Shown: positions 45,263 through 54,667 of the stretch, in pieces | Layout: each line of letters starts with the position of its first letter | How positions within the stretch are numbered: the stretch's first letter is position 1 | NCBI RefSeq assembly: GCF_000221045.1 | Contig: NC_015856.1 | Span: forward strand, 4,484,542 to 4,548,541 | Origin: Collimonas fungivorans Ter331 | GTDB taxonomy: Bacteria > Pseudomonadota > Gammaproteobacteria > Burkholderiales > Burkholderiaceae_D | Length of the DNA stretch: 64,000 nucleotides | Direction of reading: 5' to 3' | Made by a program: the position numbers and the translations under genes | The notes under the pieces: model-generated | Told to the model about the DNA's origin: nothing | Seen by the model: only the letters and a program-made list of their open reading frames with translations | The model's database searches: none

Positions 45263-45802
45263 CTATTTTCCTTGCGCCACGACGACCAGGGCCGGCCGCA
45301 ACAGACGATCGGCAATGGTGTAGCCTTTTTGCAACACAGTCACCACGGTATTGGCGTCCTGCTCGGCAGGCACAGTCGAGATTGCCTGGTGCTTCATCGG
45401 GTCCAGCTTCTCGCCAACTTCAGGCGAGATTTCCAGCAAACGATTTCTTTCGAAGGCCGACGACAGCTGCTTGAGCGTCATTTCCACGCCTTCCTTGAGC
45501 GATTCCAGCGAAGGCGTTTCGATCTTCAGCGCCATTTCAAGATTGTCCTTGACCGGCACCAGCGCTTCGGCAAAGCCTTCAATCGCAAACTTGTGGGCAC
45601 GTGCAATGTCTTCCTGGGCCCGGCGGCGGATGTTTTCCGACTCGGCCTTGGCGCGCAGGAAAGCGTCCTGCATTTCCGCGATCTTGGCTTGTGCTTCCGA
45701 CAACTGGACTTCCAGCGTCGTTTCGGGAATTACCGCTGCATCTTCGGCAACCTGGCTCTTTTCCGTTTGCGCCTGTTCGTTCTGATTTTCCATGTGTTCC
45801 AT
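45263..45802 (-). CDS. grpE: Nucleotide exchange factor GrpE
   Basis: Releases ADP from DnaK. The 179-aa protein has an acidic, Gln-rich N-terminus, a long helix ([38 protein letters not shown]) that forms the dimer coiled coil, and the C-terminal beta-domain with [12 protein letters not shown] and [21 protein letters not shown]. The first ATG (45800-45802) has GGAG 8 bp upstream and is preferred over the in-frame ATG three codons later. A sigma-32-like promoter lies upstream. Confidence 0.96.
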   Translation of the reverse strand: MEHMENQNEQAQTEKSQVAEDAAVIPETTLEVQLSEAQAKIAEMQDAFLRAKAESENIRRRAQEDIARAHKFAIEGFAEALVPVKDNLEMALKIETPSLESLKEGVEMTLKQLSSAFERNRLLEISPEVGEKLDPMKHQAISTVPAEQDANTVVTVLQKGYTIADRLLRPALVVVAQGK

Positions 45803-45844
45803 TCAAAAATCTCCAACAATCAATAACTTACTAAGTATAGGAAG

Positions 45845-45875
45845 CCAAATGAGGCTATGCCCTTACTTTTTCAAG
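45845..45875 (-). promoter_or_regulatory. Sigma-32 (heat-shock) promoter of the grpE operon
   Basis: Read on the minus strand, CTTGAAA (-35, 45869-45875) and CCTCATTTGG (-10, 45845-45854) are separated by 14 bp. Both match the heat-shock sigma consensus closely and the promoter is 43 bp before the grpE start. Confidence 0.75.
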
Positions 45876-46090
45876 GGTTAAAAAATGAGCGCCCTGATTT
45901 GGCCGCGGGCCGTGGTCCGGTTGCCGGGGGAATGCATCAAACGCGCATCAATCCCATCCATCCTGGCAACAATTTGAAACAACATTTACCAGCCAGGGTT
46001 TGCTGCAACGCGACATAGGAACTAAGCTGTAGGCGTGGACTCAAACAATTGAAAGTTGCCACATCGCAACAAACAAAAAAGGGAAATATC

Positions 46091-46183
46091 GTGAAACTAC
46101 CGTTAATTTCCGCATTTCTGGTCGTTTATATTTTGCTTGCAGCAAGCTGGATCAGCTATTCGCAACTGATCGCATTATATTGA
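46091..46183 (+). CDS. Possible 30-aa single-pass membrane peptide
   Basis: A GTG-started frame of 30 codons encodes a basic first residue pair, one hydrophobic helix (LISAFLVVYILLAASW) and a short polar end (SYSQLIALY). AAAAAAGGGAAA lies just before the start as a plausible ribosome-binding site. The profile is that of known small membrane proteins. It lies alone in the grpE-hemH gap, opposite in strand to both. Confidence is limited because of its length. Confidence 0.4.
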   Translation: MKLPLISAFLVVYILLAASWISYSQLIALY

Positions 46184-46319
46184 CTTTGGCTGATCGCCTT
46201 TGCAACTTGCAAAACAAGCAATAATCGTCCATATGCACCCGGCATCGGGCGCTCATTATAGTTGCGCCTTGCCGGAGCGGCGCACCGTCACTCAAAATTT
46301 CTACACCAGATAGGCTGTT

Positions 46320-47420
46320 CTATTGGCTGGCGCCAAGGCGCACAGCCTGTTGCCGCGACACCTCAGCCTGCTGCTGCAACTCTTCTCGCTCGCTCTCGGT
46401 GGTAGGCCAGCCGATCATGTGCTCTTCTACCAGCGAAGCCATGCCAGCTATCCAGGCCGGCGCCTGGTTCAGGCAAGCAATGAAATGGAATTCCTTGCCG
46501 CCTGCCCTGAGGAAATCCTGTTTCGCCTCTATCGCAATTTCTTCCAAAGTCTCCAGGCAATCGCTGGTGAAACCCGGACACATCACATCGACCCGGCCGA
46601 CGCCCTGCTTCGCCAGTTTTTGCAAGGTCGGCGCGGTGTACGGCTGCAGCCATTCGGCCTTGCCGAAGCGCGACTGGAAAGTCAGCTGATACTGCTCCGG
46701 CCCCAGCCCCAGCTGCTGCGCCAGCAGGCGCGCGGTTTTCTGGCACTCGCAATGATAAGGATCGCCCAGCAGCAAGGTACGCTTCGGCACCCCGTGGAAA
46801 CTCATGATCAGCTTGTCCGGCGTGCCGTGCATCGCCCAGTAAGCCAGCACCGACTCCTTCAGCGCCTGGATATAGGCTTCGTGATCGTGGTAGTGCTTGA
46901 TGAAACGCAGTTCCGGCACGTTGCGCACCCGCGCGTAGTGTGCAAACACCGCGTCGTAGATCGAGGCCGTGGTGGTCGCCGAATATTGCGGATACGCAGG
47001 CAAGACCAGGATCCGCTCGCAGCCGTCGGCCTTCAGCTGATCCAGTACTTCCGGTATCGAAGGCGAGCCGTAGCGCATCGCGTAAGCCACCTGCACCTGA
47101 TGGCCGCGCTGTCCGAGGTAGCCGCGCAACAGGATCGCCTGCTTGCTGGTATGGACTTTCAGCGGCGAACCTTCGTTGCTCCAGATGGAAGCATATTTGT
47201 GCGCCGACTTGCTGGAGCGGAACGGCAGGATCACGCAATGCAAGATCAGCCACCAGATCGCCCGCGGTATTTCCACTACCCGCGGATCGGACAGAAATTG
47301 CTTCAGGTAGCTGCGCACCGCCTTGGTGGTCGGCGCATCCGGCGTGCCCAGGTTGACGAGCAATACCGCGCTCTTGCCGGCCTTGCCATGGGTGAACGGG
47401 GGTTCTTTACGGAATGCCAT
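46320..47420 (-). CDS. hemH: Ferrochelatase
   Basis: Inserts ferrous iron into protoporphyrin IX, the last step of haem synthesis. The 366-aa protein has the N-terminal [43 protein letters not shown], the catalytic His in MSFHGVPKR and [14 protein letters not shown], followed by [15 protein letters not shown]. It is full length. It follows recN by 23 bp on the same strand. A hemJ-type protoporphyrinogen oxidase gene lies elsewhere in the window (62146-62568). Confidence 0.96.
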   Translation of the reverse strand: MAFRKEPPFTHGKAGKSAVLLVNLGTPDAPTTKAVRSYLKQFLSDPRVVEIPRAIWWLILHCVILPFRSSKSAHKYASIWSNEGSPLKVHTSKQAILLRGYLGQRGHQVQVAYAMRYGSPSIPEVLDQLKADGCERILVLPAYPQYSATTTASIYDAVFAHYARVRNVPELRFIKHYHDHEAYIQALKESVLAYWAMHGTPDKLIMSFHGVPKRTLLLGDPYHCECQKTARLLAQQLGLGPEQYQLTFQSRFGKAEWLQPYTAPTLQKLAKQGVGRVDVMCPGFTSDCLETLEEIAIEAKQDFLRAGGKEFHFIACLNQAPAWIAGMASLVEEHMIGWPTTESEREELQQQAEVSRQQAVRLGASQ

Positions 47421-47443
47421 GCGGGGAGCTCCGGGAAATAAAG

Positions 47444-49114
47444 TTAGAGCGCCAGCAGTTCACGCGCATGCTTGCGCGTAGTTGCCGTAATCTCCAGGCC
47501 GCCCAGCATGCGAGCGATTTCTTCGATGCGGTTCTTGGCGTCCAGGCCGTCGATCGCCGATACGGTCTTGTTGCCCTGGCTCTGCTTGCTGACCTGGAAA
47601 TGCTGGTTGGCCTGGCTCGCTACCTGCGGCAAATGGGTCACGCACAGTACCTGGCGATCCTGGCCCAGGCGCTTCAGCAAGCGCCCGACCACTTCCGCCA
47701 CGCCGCCGCCGATGCCGCTGTCGACTTCATCGAAAATCAGGGTCGGGGTCGCGGTAGAACTGGAGGTAATCACTGAAATCGCCAGCGCTATCCGCGCCAG
47801 TTCGCCGCCGGAAGCGACTTTGGCCAAAGGCCGCGGCGCCACGCCGGCGTGCCCCGCCACCAGGAACTCCACCTGTTCGACGCCATAGCTGGCCGCTTCG
47901 CAGGGATTCAGCGCAACCGCGAAACGGCCGCCGCTCATGCTCAGGTCCTGCATCGCCGCGGTCACCGCCGCGCCCAGCGCCTGGGCGGCCTTGGTCCGTG
48001 CTTTCGACAGTTTTTGCGCCAGTCCCAGGTAAGTTGTTTTCAGCTTTTCTTCCTGCGCCTTCATGGCGTCGAGATCGCTGGCGTCCGCCAGTTGCCGCAG
48101 CTGCTGCGACAGCGTTTCCAGTTCCTGCGGCAATTCGTCCGGCGCCAGCCGGAATTTGCGGCCGGCGGAATGGATCGCTTCCATCCGGTCTTCCACCTGG
48201 TGCAGGCGCGCCGGGTCGAGCTCGACCCGGCTCAGGTAATCGTTGAGCGCGTAGACTGCTTCCTGCAGCTGGATGCGCGCCGGCTCCAGCGCTTCCAGCA
48301 CCGGCTTGAGGCTGCTGTCGACATCGACCAGCTTGCCGATCTTCTGATTCAGCGCCGACAGCTGGGACAGCATCGGCGGCGTATCGTCTGCATCGTTTTC
48401 GGAAATCACGTTGAGCGCTTCCTGCGCCCCTTCGATCAGGCTGGCGGCATGCGACAGGCGGCTGTGCTCATTGGTGATCTCATCCCATTCGCCGGGCTTG
48501 ACCGCCAGCTTTTCCAGTTCGCCGACCTGCCATTCCAGGCGCTCCCGTTCCAGCAATACATTCTTGGCGTTGGTTTCGAATTCCTCGCGCTGGCGCGCCA
48601 GCGAACGCCAGCTTTTGAAGGCGGCCGCCACGGCCAGCAAGTCGTCCTGCAAGCCGGCTTGCCCATCCAGCAACAATCGCTGTGCGTCGCTTTTCAGCAA
48701 AGACTGGTGCGCATGCTGGCCGTGGATATCGACCAGCATTTCGCCCAGCTCGCGCAACTGCCCGGCGGTTGCCGCCACGCCGTTGATGAACGCCTTGGAG
48801 CGGCCGGCATTGTCGATCACGCGCCGCATCAGGATCACGCCTTCCTCGCTGGCGAACTCGTTCCGTTCCAGCCAGCTGCCGACTTCACCATCGGCTGCGC
48901 CGGCCAATGCGAATTCCGCCGTCACATCCGCCTTGGCCGCGCCTTCGCGCACCACGCTGGCGTCGCCGCGGCCGCCCAGCGCCAGCGCCAAGGCGTCGAT
49001 CAGGATGGATTTGCCGGCGCCGGTTTCACCGGTGAATACGGTGAAACCGGCGGCGAATTCAAGCTCGATGGCGTCGACAATGACAAAATCGCGTATGGAA
49101 AGTGTGCGCAGCAT
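47444..49114 (-). CDS. recN: DNA repair protein RecN
   Basis: SMC-like ATPase for double-strand-break repair. The 556-aa protein has Walker [21 protein letters not shown] at the N-terminus, a long coiled-coil middle, and the ABC signature/Walker B region ([32 protein letters not shown]) near the C-terminus. The ATG at 49112-49114 ([14 protein letters not shown]) is the usual N-terminus; a TTG four codons upstream is less likely. It lies between nadK and hemH, all on the minus strand. Confidence 0.95.
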   Translation of the reverse strand: MLRTLSIRDFVIVDAIELEFAAGFTVFTGETGAGKSILIDALALALGGRGDASVVREGAAKADVTAEFALAGAADGEVGSWLERNEFASEEGVILMRRVIDNAGRSKAFINGVAATAGQLRELGEMLVDIHGQHAHQSLLKSDAQRLLLDGQAGLQDDLLAVAAAFKSWRSLARQREEFETNAKNVLLERERLEWQVGELEKLAVKPGEWDEITNEHSRLSHAASLIEGAQEALNVISENDADDTPPMLSQLSALNQKIGKLVDVDSSLKPVLEALEPARIQLQEAVYALNDYLSRVELDPARLHQVEDRMEAIHSAGRKFRLAPDELPQELETLSQQLRQLADASDLDAMKAQEEKLKTTYLGLAQKLSKARTKAAQALGAAVTAAMQDLSMSGGRFAVALNPCEAASYGVEQVEFLVAGHAGVAPRPLAKVASGGELARIALAISVITSSSTATPTLIFDEVDSGIGGGVAEVVGRLLKRLGQDRQVLCVTHLPQVASQANQHFQVSKQSQGNKTVSAIDGLDAKNRIEEIARMLGGLEITATTRKHARELLAL

Positions 49115-49212
49115 GGGAGGGCTCAAAATAGGGATAAATGCAGAGGTCTAAATACAGCACCGGCCAGGCGGCGCCAGATAATCGCAATCAGCATAGCAAA
49201 ATCGGAGACGTC

Positions 49213-50094
49213 TTACTTCAGTTGCCCTTCCGCCGACGGATATTCGTTCCAGTGCAGCTTTTGCCGCAAGGTGTCGTAATAACTCCAGCCGGCCGGGTGC
49301 AAAAAGGTGATGGCATGTTCGGAGCGCCGTATCAGGATGCGGTCGCCGTGCTGCAGGCTGGCCAGCGACTGCATGTCGAAATTGGCGCTCATGTCGCGGC
49401 CGTTGACGATTTCAATCACGATTTCACTGCTGTCCGGAATCACGATAGGCCGGTTCGACAGCGCATGCGGCGCAATCGGCACCAGCACGATGCCGCCCAG
49501 CGACGGATGCAGCAAAGGGCCGCCGGCGGACAAGGAATAGGCGGTGGAACCGGTCGGCGTGGCCACGATCAGGCCATCGGAACGCTGGTTGTACATGAAG
49601 CGGCCGTCGACCTCGACCATCAGTTCCGCCATGCCGGAGCCGGCGCCGCGCGCCACCACTACATCGTTGAACGCCAGCGCGCTGAAAATCTGCTGGCCGT
49701 CGCGCATGACCGAACCTTGCAGCAGGCTGCGCCGCTCCGATTCGACTTTACCGTCCAGCATTTCGCCCAGCACCGGCAACATGCGTTCCAGCGAGATGTC
49801 GGTGATGAATCCGAGGCGGCCCTGGTTGATGCCGATCAGCGGCACGTCGTAAGGCGCCAGCTGGCGCGCGATGCCCAGCATGGTGCCGTCGCCCCCGACA
49901 ACGATCGCGGCGTCGGCCTGCTGGCCGATCTGCGCCGGCGTCATCGCGGCGATCGGCAGCGCGACGTTCTGCGCGGTCTCGGTCTCCAGAACCACATGAT
50001 GGCCGCGGCCTTGCAGGAAATCGGCGATTTCGGTCAGCGACTCGGAAATGCCGGCGGCGAAATACTTGCCGACGATGGCAATGGTTTTCGGCAT
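49213..50094 (-). CDS. nadK: NAD kinase
   Basis: Phosphorylates NAD to NADP. The 293-aa protein shows the diagnostic [11 protein letters not shown] motif, the FNDVVVARG segment and the [19 protein letters not shown] motif. The start at 50092-50094 ([11 protein letters not shown]) gives the normal length; the frame is open far upstream but without a ribosome-binding site and across the divergent promoter. It is divergent from a HAD phosphatase gene and, further on, hrcA, the standard order in Burkholderiales. Confidence 0.95.
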   Translation of the reverse strand: MPKTIAIVGKYFAAGISESLTEIADFLQGRGHHVVLETETAQNVALPIAAMTPAQIGQQADAAIVVGGDGTMLGIARQLAPYDVPLIGINQGRLGFITDISLERMLPVLGEMLDGKVESERRSLLQGSVMRDGQQIFSALAFNDVVVARGAGSGMAELMVEVDGRFMYNQRSDGLIVATPTGSTAYSLSAGGPLLHPSLGGIVLVPIAPHALSNRPIVIPDSSEIVIEIVNGRDMSANFDMQSLASLQHGDRILIRRSEHAITFLHPAGWSYYDTLRQKLHWNEYPSAEGQLK

Positions 50095-50197
50095 GGATTC
50101 GGGCAAATTCGCTGGCAAAATCGTTTGGGAAGGTAATTTTATAGGCCACATGCTGGCGATTAGACCATAATTTAAGCTTGCAATGAAGGATACGCAT

Positions 50198-50947
50198 ATG
50201 GCTCCGACGAATAATTCAGCTATCTCCCCTGGTTTCCGGCCCGGCAAACCGCTTGCCGTCAAAGCGCTGCTGTTCGACCTCGACGATACCCTGTGGCCGA
50301 TCGTGCCGGTAATCACGCGCGCCGAACAGCTGCTGTTCGACTGGCTAGGCGAAAATGCCCCGGCGGTCAGCCGCCGGTTCACGATCGAGAGCCTACGCCG
50401 GCAGCGCATGGACCTGGTTGCGAGCAACCCGGTGTTCAAGTTCGATCTGTGGAAGCTGCGCCATGCGGCGCTGACCATCGCTTTCAACAGCGTCGGCGAA
50501 GACGCCGGCAAAGTGGATGCGGCGATGGCGGTATTTTCCGAAGCGCGCCACGCCGTGACGCCGTTCGCAGATGTCCAGCCGGCGTTGGCGCGGCTCAGCC
50601 AGCGCCTGCCGCTGGGCACGGTCTCGAACGGTTTCGCCGATCTCGGCAAGATCGGCCTGGCCGGGCATTTCCAGGCATCGATCGCGGCCCACAGCTTCGG
50701 CTGCGCCAAACCCGATCCCAGCATTTTCCATGCAGCTTGCGCAGCGCTGGGTGTCGCGCCGGAACACACCGTGTACGTCGGCGACGATCCCTTGCTGGAC
50801 GTGGTCGGCGCCCAGCAGGCCGGCTTGCAGGCGGTCTGGATCAACCGGTTTGACCGCTTGCTGCCGGCCGGCATCAGCGCCCAGGCCAGCTGCACCAGCC
50901 TGCATGAGCTGGAGGCCTGGCTGGAACAAACCGCGGTTCGCGGGTAA
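50198..50947 (+). CDS. HAD-family hydrolase
   Basis: A 249-aa HAD phosphatase of subfamily IA. Motif I is [11 protein letters not shown], motif II TVSNGF, motif III the Lys in [10 protein letters not shown] and motif [16 protein letters not shown]. The substrate is unknown. I chose the ATG at 50198, which has AAGGA at good distance; an ATG five codons upstream lacks one. It lies between divergent nadK and hrcA. Confidence 0.9.
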   Translation: MAPTNNSAISPGFRPGKPLAVKALLFDLDDTLWPIVPVITRAEQLLFDWLGENAPAVSRRFTIESLRRQRMDLVASNPVFKFDLWKLRHAALTIAFNSVGEDAGKVDAAMAVFSEARHAVTPFADVQPALARLSQRLPLGTVSNGFADLGKIGLAGHFQASIAAHSFGCAKPDPSIFHAACAALGVAPEHTVYVGDDPLLDVVGAQQAGLQAVWINRFDRLLPAGISAQASCTSLHELEAWLEQTAVRG

Positions 50948-51014
50948 AAACAGTGTATAAGTGCATGCATAAGCTGCTGGTAAGCCAGTCCAGTGCTCGC
51001 TAAAATAGACCCAT

Positions 51015-52037
51015 ATGCAACTAGATACTCGCGCTCAAACCCTGCTCAAGGCCCTGGTCGAACGGTATATCGCCGACGGCCAGCCGGTTGGCTCGCGCGC
51101 CCTTTCCAAGATCTCCGGCCTGGAACTGTCGCCGGCGACGATACGCAACATCATGGCCGACCTCGAAGAAATGGGGTTTGTCGCCAGTCCCCACACTTCC
51201 GCCGGCCGGGTGCCGACGCCGCGCGGCTACCGCATGTTTGTCGATACCCTGCTGACGGTCGAGCCGATTGACGAGACCGCGCTGGAATCCAAGATGCAGG
51301 CGCGCCTGCAGCCGAATTCGCAACAGAAAATCATCGCCAATGCGGCCCAGGTGCTGTCATCCCTGTCGCATTTCGCCGGCGTGGTGCTGACGCCGCGGCG
51401 CGAGTCGATCTTCCAGCAGATCGAATTCCTGCGGCTTTCGGAAAAACGCATCCTGCTGGTGATCGTCAGCCCCAACGGCGACGTCCAGAACCGGCTGCTG
51501 CTGACCGATGTCGACTACAGCCCGGCCAAGCTAGTGCAGGCCGCCAACTATATCAACCAGCATTACGGCGGCCTCAGCCTGGACGATGTCCGCCTGCGCT
51601 TGCAAGGCGAACTGCGCAAGCTACGCGACGACATGACCTGGCTGATGCAGGCCGCGGTCGAAGCCGGCAGCGACGCCATGACCGACAATAGCGACGAAGT
51701 GGTGATTTCGGGCGAACGCAACCTGCTCAGCGTCACCGACCTGTCGTCGAACATGGATTCCCTGCGCAAGCTGTTCGACATGTTCGAACAGAAAACCAGC
51801 CTGATGCAATTGCTCGACATCTCCGGCAAGGCCACAGGCGTCCAGATCTTCATCGGCGGCGAATCGCAGCTGGTGCCGATGGAAGAAATGAGCGTGGTGA
51901 CCGCCCCCTACGAGGTCAACGGCAAGATTGTCGGCACGCTGGGCGTGATCGGTCCGACCCGGATGGCGTATGAACGCGTGATCCCGATCGTGAATATCAC
52001 CGCCAAGCTGCTGTCGAACGCCCTGAGCCACAGCTGA
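51015..52037 (+). CDS. hrcA: Heat-inducible transcription repressor HrcA
   Basis: A 340-aa repressor with an N-terminal winged helix ([39 protein letters not shown]), a central GAF-like domain and the C-terminal domain ([18 protein letters not shown]). In this order HrcA usually represses groESL through CIRCE elements; no CIRCE is present in this window, so the grpE-dnaKJ operon here seems to rely on sigma-32. It is followed 2 bp later by the TfoX-type gene. Confidence 0.95.
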   Translation: MQLDTRAQTLLKALVERYIADGQPVGSRALSKISGLELSPATIRNIMADLEEMGFVASPHTSAGRVPTPRGYRMFVDTLLTVEPIDETALESKMQARLQPNSQQKIIANAAQVLSSLSHFAGVVLTPRRESIFQQIEFLRLSEKRILLVIVSPNGDVQNRLLLTDVDYSPAKLVQAANYINQHYGGLSLDDVRLRLQGELRKLRDDMTWLMQAAVEAGSDAMTDNSDEVVISGERNLLSVTDLSSNMDSLRKLFDMFEQKTSLMQLLDISGKATGVQIFIGGESQLVPMEEMSVVTAPYEVNGKIVGTLGVIGPTRMAYERVIPIVNITAKLLSNALSHS

Positions 52038-52039
52038 AC

Positions 52040-52411
52040 GTGTCCCGCAACGACGCCATCATCGACTATATCCGCGAGCTGCTGGCGCCGCTGGGCGCAA
52101 TCAGCGCGCGCAAGATGTTCGGCGGCTACGGCGTCTACCACGACAGCGTAATGATCGCCCTGGTGGCCGAAGGCATCCTCTACCTCAAGACTGACGAAGA
52201 AACCCGGCCGCAGTTCGCCGCCGCCGGATGCACGCCTTGCATCTTCGAAAGCAAAGGAAAAACCATTGAGATGAGCTACTGGTCGGCGCCCGAAGACGCG
52301 ATGGATTCAGCCGCGGCGATGACGCCCTGGGCGCGCCTGGCCTATGCCGCGGCGGTGCGCAAGGCTAACGCCAAGCCGGCGCCGAAGGCGCGCAAGCGCA
52401 AGGCCGCATAA
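52040..52411 (+). CDS. TfoX N-terminal-domain protein
   Basis: A 123-aa small protein of the TfoX_N family: AISARKMFGGYGVYHDSVMIALVAEG, in parts, then ILYLKTDEETRPQF and a basic, Ala/Lys-rich tail (KAPKARKRKAA-like). In competence regulator TfoX this is the N-terminal half; stand-alone copies have no established role. It starts at GTG only 2 bp after the hrcA stop and ends 9 bp before the convergent fur gene. Confidence 0.85.
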   Translation: MSRNDAIIDYIRELLAPLGAISARKMFGGYGVYHDSVMIALVAEGILYLKTDEETRPQFAAAGCTPCIFESKGKTIEMSYWSAPEDAMDSAAAMTPWARLAYAAAVRKANAKPAPKARKRKAA

Positions 52412-52420
52412 GGCCGGCTA

Positions 52421-52846
52421 TCAGCCCTTTTTCTTGCGGCAGTCGCGGCAATGCCCGTACAGGGCCAGCGCATGGTCGGCGATTTCAAAACCGTGTTCCT
52501 TGGCGACGATTTTCTGGCGCTTTTCAATTTCTTCGTCGTAAAACTCTTCTACCAGGCCGCAATCCAGGCAAACCAGATGGTCGTGATGCGAGCCTTCGTT
52601 GAGTTCGAACACGGCCTTGCCGGTTTCAAAATGGTTGCGCTGCAACAGCCCGGCCTGCTCGAATTGGGTCAGTACGCGGTACACGGTCGCCAGGCCGACG
52701 TCGAGATTGTCGCTCAGCAGGATTTTATAAACGTCCTCGGCGCTCAGGTGGCGCACCTCGCTGTTCTGGAAGATTTCCAGGATTTTGAGGCGTGGCAAGG
52801 TGGCTTTGAGGCCGCTGGCTTTCAGTTCGGATGGATTGTTCGGCAT
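52421..52846 (-). CDS. fur: Ferric uptake regulator Fur
   Basis: A 141-aa iron-responsive repressor. The N-terminal winged helix ([34 protein letters not shown]) and the metal-binding C-terminal half ([14 protein letters not shown] with two Cys, and HCRDCRKK with two more) are intact, so both regulatory and structural zinc ligands are present. It is divergent from bamE, the conserved neighbour in betaproteobacteria. Confidence 0.97.
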   Translation of the reverse strand: MPNNPSELKASGLKATLPRLKILEIFQNSEVRHLSAEDVYKILLSDNLDVGLATVYRVLTQFEQAGLLQRNHFETGKAVFELNEGSHHDHLVCLDCGLVEEFYDEEIEKRQKIVAKEHGFEIADHALALYGHCRDCRKKKG

Positions 52847-52920
52847 GTTTTGGTCACAAATGGATGATCTGCTTTATCATATAGCGTTTTAGCACAGTTG
52901 CTCAATCAATTGAGATCCTT

Positions 52921-53499
52921 ATGCGAATGTTGCTCTCCCCTGTCCGTACCTCCGCCCGCATCGTCCCTTTAGCCGCTGCAGTTCTCTTCATGGCCTCCCT
53001 GGCCGGCTGCGCGTCAAAAAATCCCCCGGCCGGCCAGTCGGTCGCCGGCGCAGATCCGGCGGCGGCTCCTGTCGCCACGGATACCAGCGGCGTGCAAACC
53101 ATCAAGCACCGCCGCTTCCTGGGCATTTTTTCCCCCTACCGGATAGATATCCAGCAGGGAAATTTTGTCTCGAAAGAAATGTTGGCACAAGTTAAAGAAG
53201 GCATGACTCGCGAACAAGTGCGTTTTGCACTCGGCACGCCGCTGCTGACCGACTTGTTCCATGACGATCGCTGGGACTACGTGTTCCGCCTGCAAAAGGG
53301 CAATGGCGAAGTCACCACCAGCCGGGTCAGCGTTTTCTTCAACGGCAACCTGCTGGCGCGCGTCGACGGCGGCAACCTGCCTACCGAGAACGATTACCTG
53401 GACCGGATTTCAGGCGGCGCTTCGGAAGCCAAGAAGAGCGTCAAGAATGTGGAAATCGCACCGTCTGTGCCTAGCGCGCCTGGCCCTTCCAAGAATTGA
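52921..53499 (+). CDS. bamE: Outer-membrane assembly lipoprotein BamE
   Basis: Component of the BAM complex that inserts outer-membrane beta-barrels. The 192-aa protein has a lipoprotein signal with lipobox LAGC (Cys30), the BamE core (RIDIQQGNFVSKEMLAQVKE, GMTREQVRFALGTPLLTD, WDYVFRL) and a longer Ser/Pro-rich tail than E. coli BamE. It is divergent from fur and 53 bp ahead of dapB. Confidence 0.95.
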   Translation: MRMLLSPVRTSARIVPLAAAVLFMASLAGCASKNPPAGQSVAGADPAAAPVATDTSGVQTIKHRRFLGIFSPYRIDIQQGNFVSKEMLAQVKEGMTREQVRFALGTPLLTDLFHDDRWDYVFRLQKGNGEVTTSRVSVFFNGNLLARVDGGNLPTENDYLDRISGGASEAKKSVKNVEIAPSVPSAPGPSKN

Positions 53500-53552
53500 T
53501 TGATAAATTGTCCAGATTGCCGTCTGGACGACCCCGCAGAGATAAATAGATA

Positions 53553-54359
53553 ATGACTCAGATGAAAATAGCCGTCGCCGGCGCTTCCGGGCGCATGGGG
53601 CGCATGCTGGTCGAGGCGATTCAAAATGCCGACGACGCCCTGCTGGCCGGTGCGCTGGACGTGCCGAGCGCGCCCGAACTGGGAACCGACGCTGCGGCGT
53701 TCCTGGGCAAGCCTGCCGGCGTCCTGATTGAAGCCGACCTGGCCAAGGGCTTGGCGCAGGCCGCTTACCTGATCGATTTCACTCGTCCGGAAGGCACGCT
53801 GAAACACCTCGATTATTGCGCTGCCCACGGCATCAAGATGATCATCGGCACCACCGGTTTCGACGAAGCCGGCAAGGCTGCGATCGCGGCGGCGGCAAAA
53901 AAGACCGCCATCGTGTTCGCCTCGAACATGAGCGTCGGCGTCAATGTCACGCTGAAACTGCTGGAAATGGCGGCCAAGAGCTTTTCCCACGGCTACGACA
54001 TCGAAATCATCGAAGCCCATCATCGCCACAAGGTCGATGCCCCTTCCGGCACCGCGCTGATGATGGGTGAAGCCGTGGCCGGCGCGCTCGGACGCAAGCT
54101 GGACGACGTTGCGGTCTATGGCCGCGAAGGCATCACGGGAGAACGCGATCCATCCTCGATCGGTTTTGCGGCCATCCGCGGCGGCGATATCGTCGGCGAC
54201 CATACGGTGCTGTTTGCCGGCATCGGCGAACGTGTCGAGATCACGCACAAGTCATCCAGCCGCGTCACTTACGCGCAGGGCAGCCTGCGCGCTGCGCGTT
54301 TCCTGCGCGACAAGAGCAGCGGCCTGTTTGACATGCAGGATGTGCTCGGCCTGCGCTGA
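53553..54359 (+). CDS. dapB: 4-hydroxy-tetrahydrodipicolinate reductase
   Basis: NAD(P)H-dependent step of lysine and diaminopimelate synthesis. The 268-aa protein has the Rossmann motif [30 protein letters not shown] and the catalytic/substrate motif [15 protein letters not shown]. It is full length. It follows bamE on the same strand and is separated from the next gene by 308 bp. Confidence 0.97.
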   Translation: MTQMKIAVAGASGRMGRMLVEAIQNADDALLAGALDVPSAPELGTDAAAFLGKPAGVLIEADLAKGLAQAAYLIDFTRPEGTLKHLDYCAAHGIKMIIGTTGFDEAGKAAIAAAAKKTAIVFASNMSVGVNVTLKLLEMAAKSFSHGYDIEIIEAHHRHKVDAPSGTALMMGEAVAGALGRKLDDVAVYGREGITGERDPSSIGFAAIRGGDIVGDHTVLFAGIGERVEITHKSSSRVTYAQGSLRAARFLRDKSSGLFDMQDVLGLR

Positions 54360-54399
54360 AGCGTTGGTAAAAACCTCGCAACAAAATAATTTCCCCTGT

Positions 54400-54435
54400 C
54401 CGGCGGCCTCCCCGCCTTGCCGGGCCTGTCTTTTT
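54400..54435 (+). terminator. Possible terminator downstream of dapB
   Basis: CCGGC and GCCGG pair around an inner GGC/GCC stem, followed by GCCTGTCTTTTT. It lies about 40 bp beyond the dapB stop. The stem is short and imperfect. Confidence 0.45.
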
Positions 54436-54540
54436 CCTGCCATTTATCCCTCTGCCATCTCCCGCCGCTAGTCCGGCGCGCAGCTCAGGCGCCATCAATT
54501 TCCACTTGGCAATTCAATAATTTCATCAAACTGCGTCGGC

Positions 54541-54652
54541 TTGCAAGTTTGCATGTAACATTCTATTTTTATTTGTATCTCTATATTTCTTAAAGTAACA
54601 AAATAGATACAAACCCTGTTTACATGCATTTTTATCATTTTTTGCAAGACCT
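54541..54652. promoter_or_regulatory. AT-rich nested dyad upstream of the PAP2-VirK gene
   Basis: Within the 308-bp gap after dapB, three nested inverted repeats share nearly one axis: TTGCAA (outer), GCATGTAA / TTACATGC (middle) and TTTGTATCT / AGATACAAA (inner, 54572-54580 and 54605-54613). The region is far more AT-rich than its surroundings. It ends 16 bp before the next gene and probably is its control region. The remaining part of the gap shows only the possible dapB terminator. Confidence 0.45.
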
Positions 54653-54667
54653 CTAATCGCCAAGCCT

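Larger units (their letters stand above)
45803..46319. other. 517-bp gap between grpE and hemH
   Basis: The gap holds the grpE heat-shock promoter (45845-45875) and a possible 30-aa membrane-peptide gene (46091-46183). The rest (about 45880-46070 and 46184-46319) is non-coding by eye, with several A/T-rich runs near the peptide gene. No CIRCE-type inverted repeat (TTAGCACTC-N9-GAGTGCTAA) is present. Confidence 0.7.

Noticed and set aside
50095-50970. Long upstream extension of nadK
   Set aside because: It overlaps the divergent HAD gene and lacks a ribosome-binding site.
54618-54640. PhoP-box-like TGTTTA before the PAP2-VirK gene
   Set aside because: Only one half matches; the second hexamer is ATTTTT, so PhoP control is not supported.
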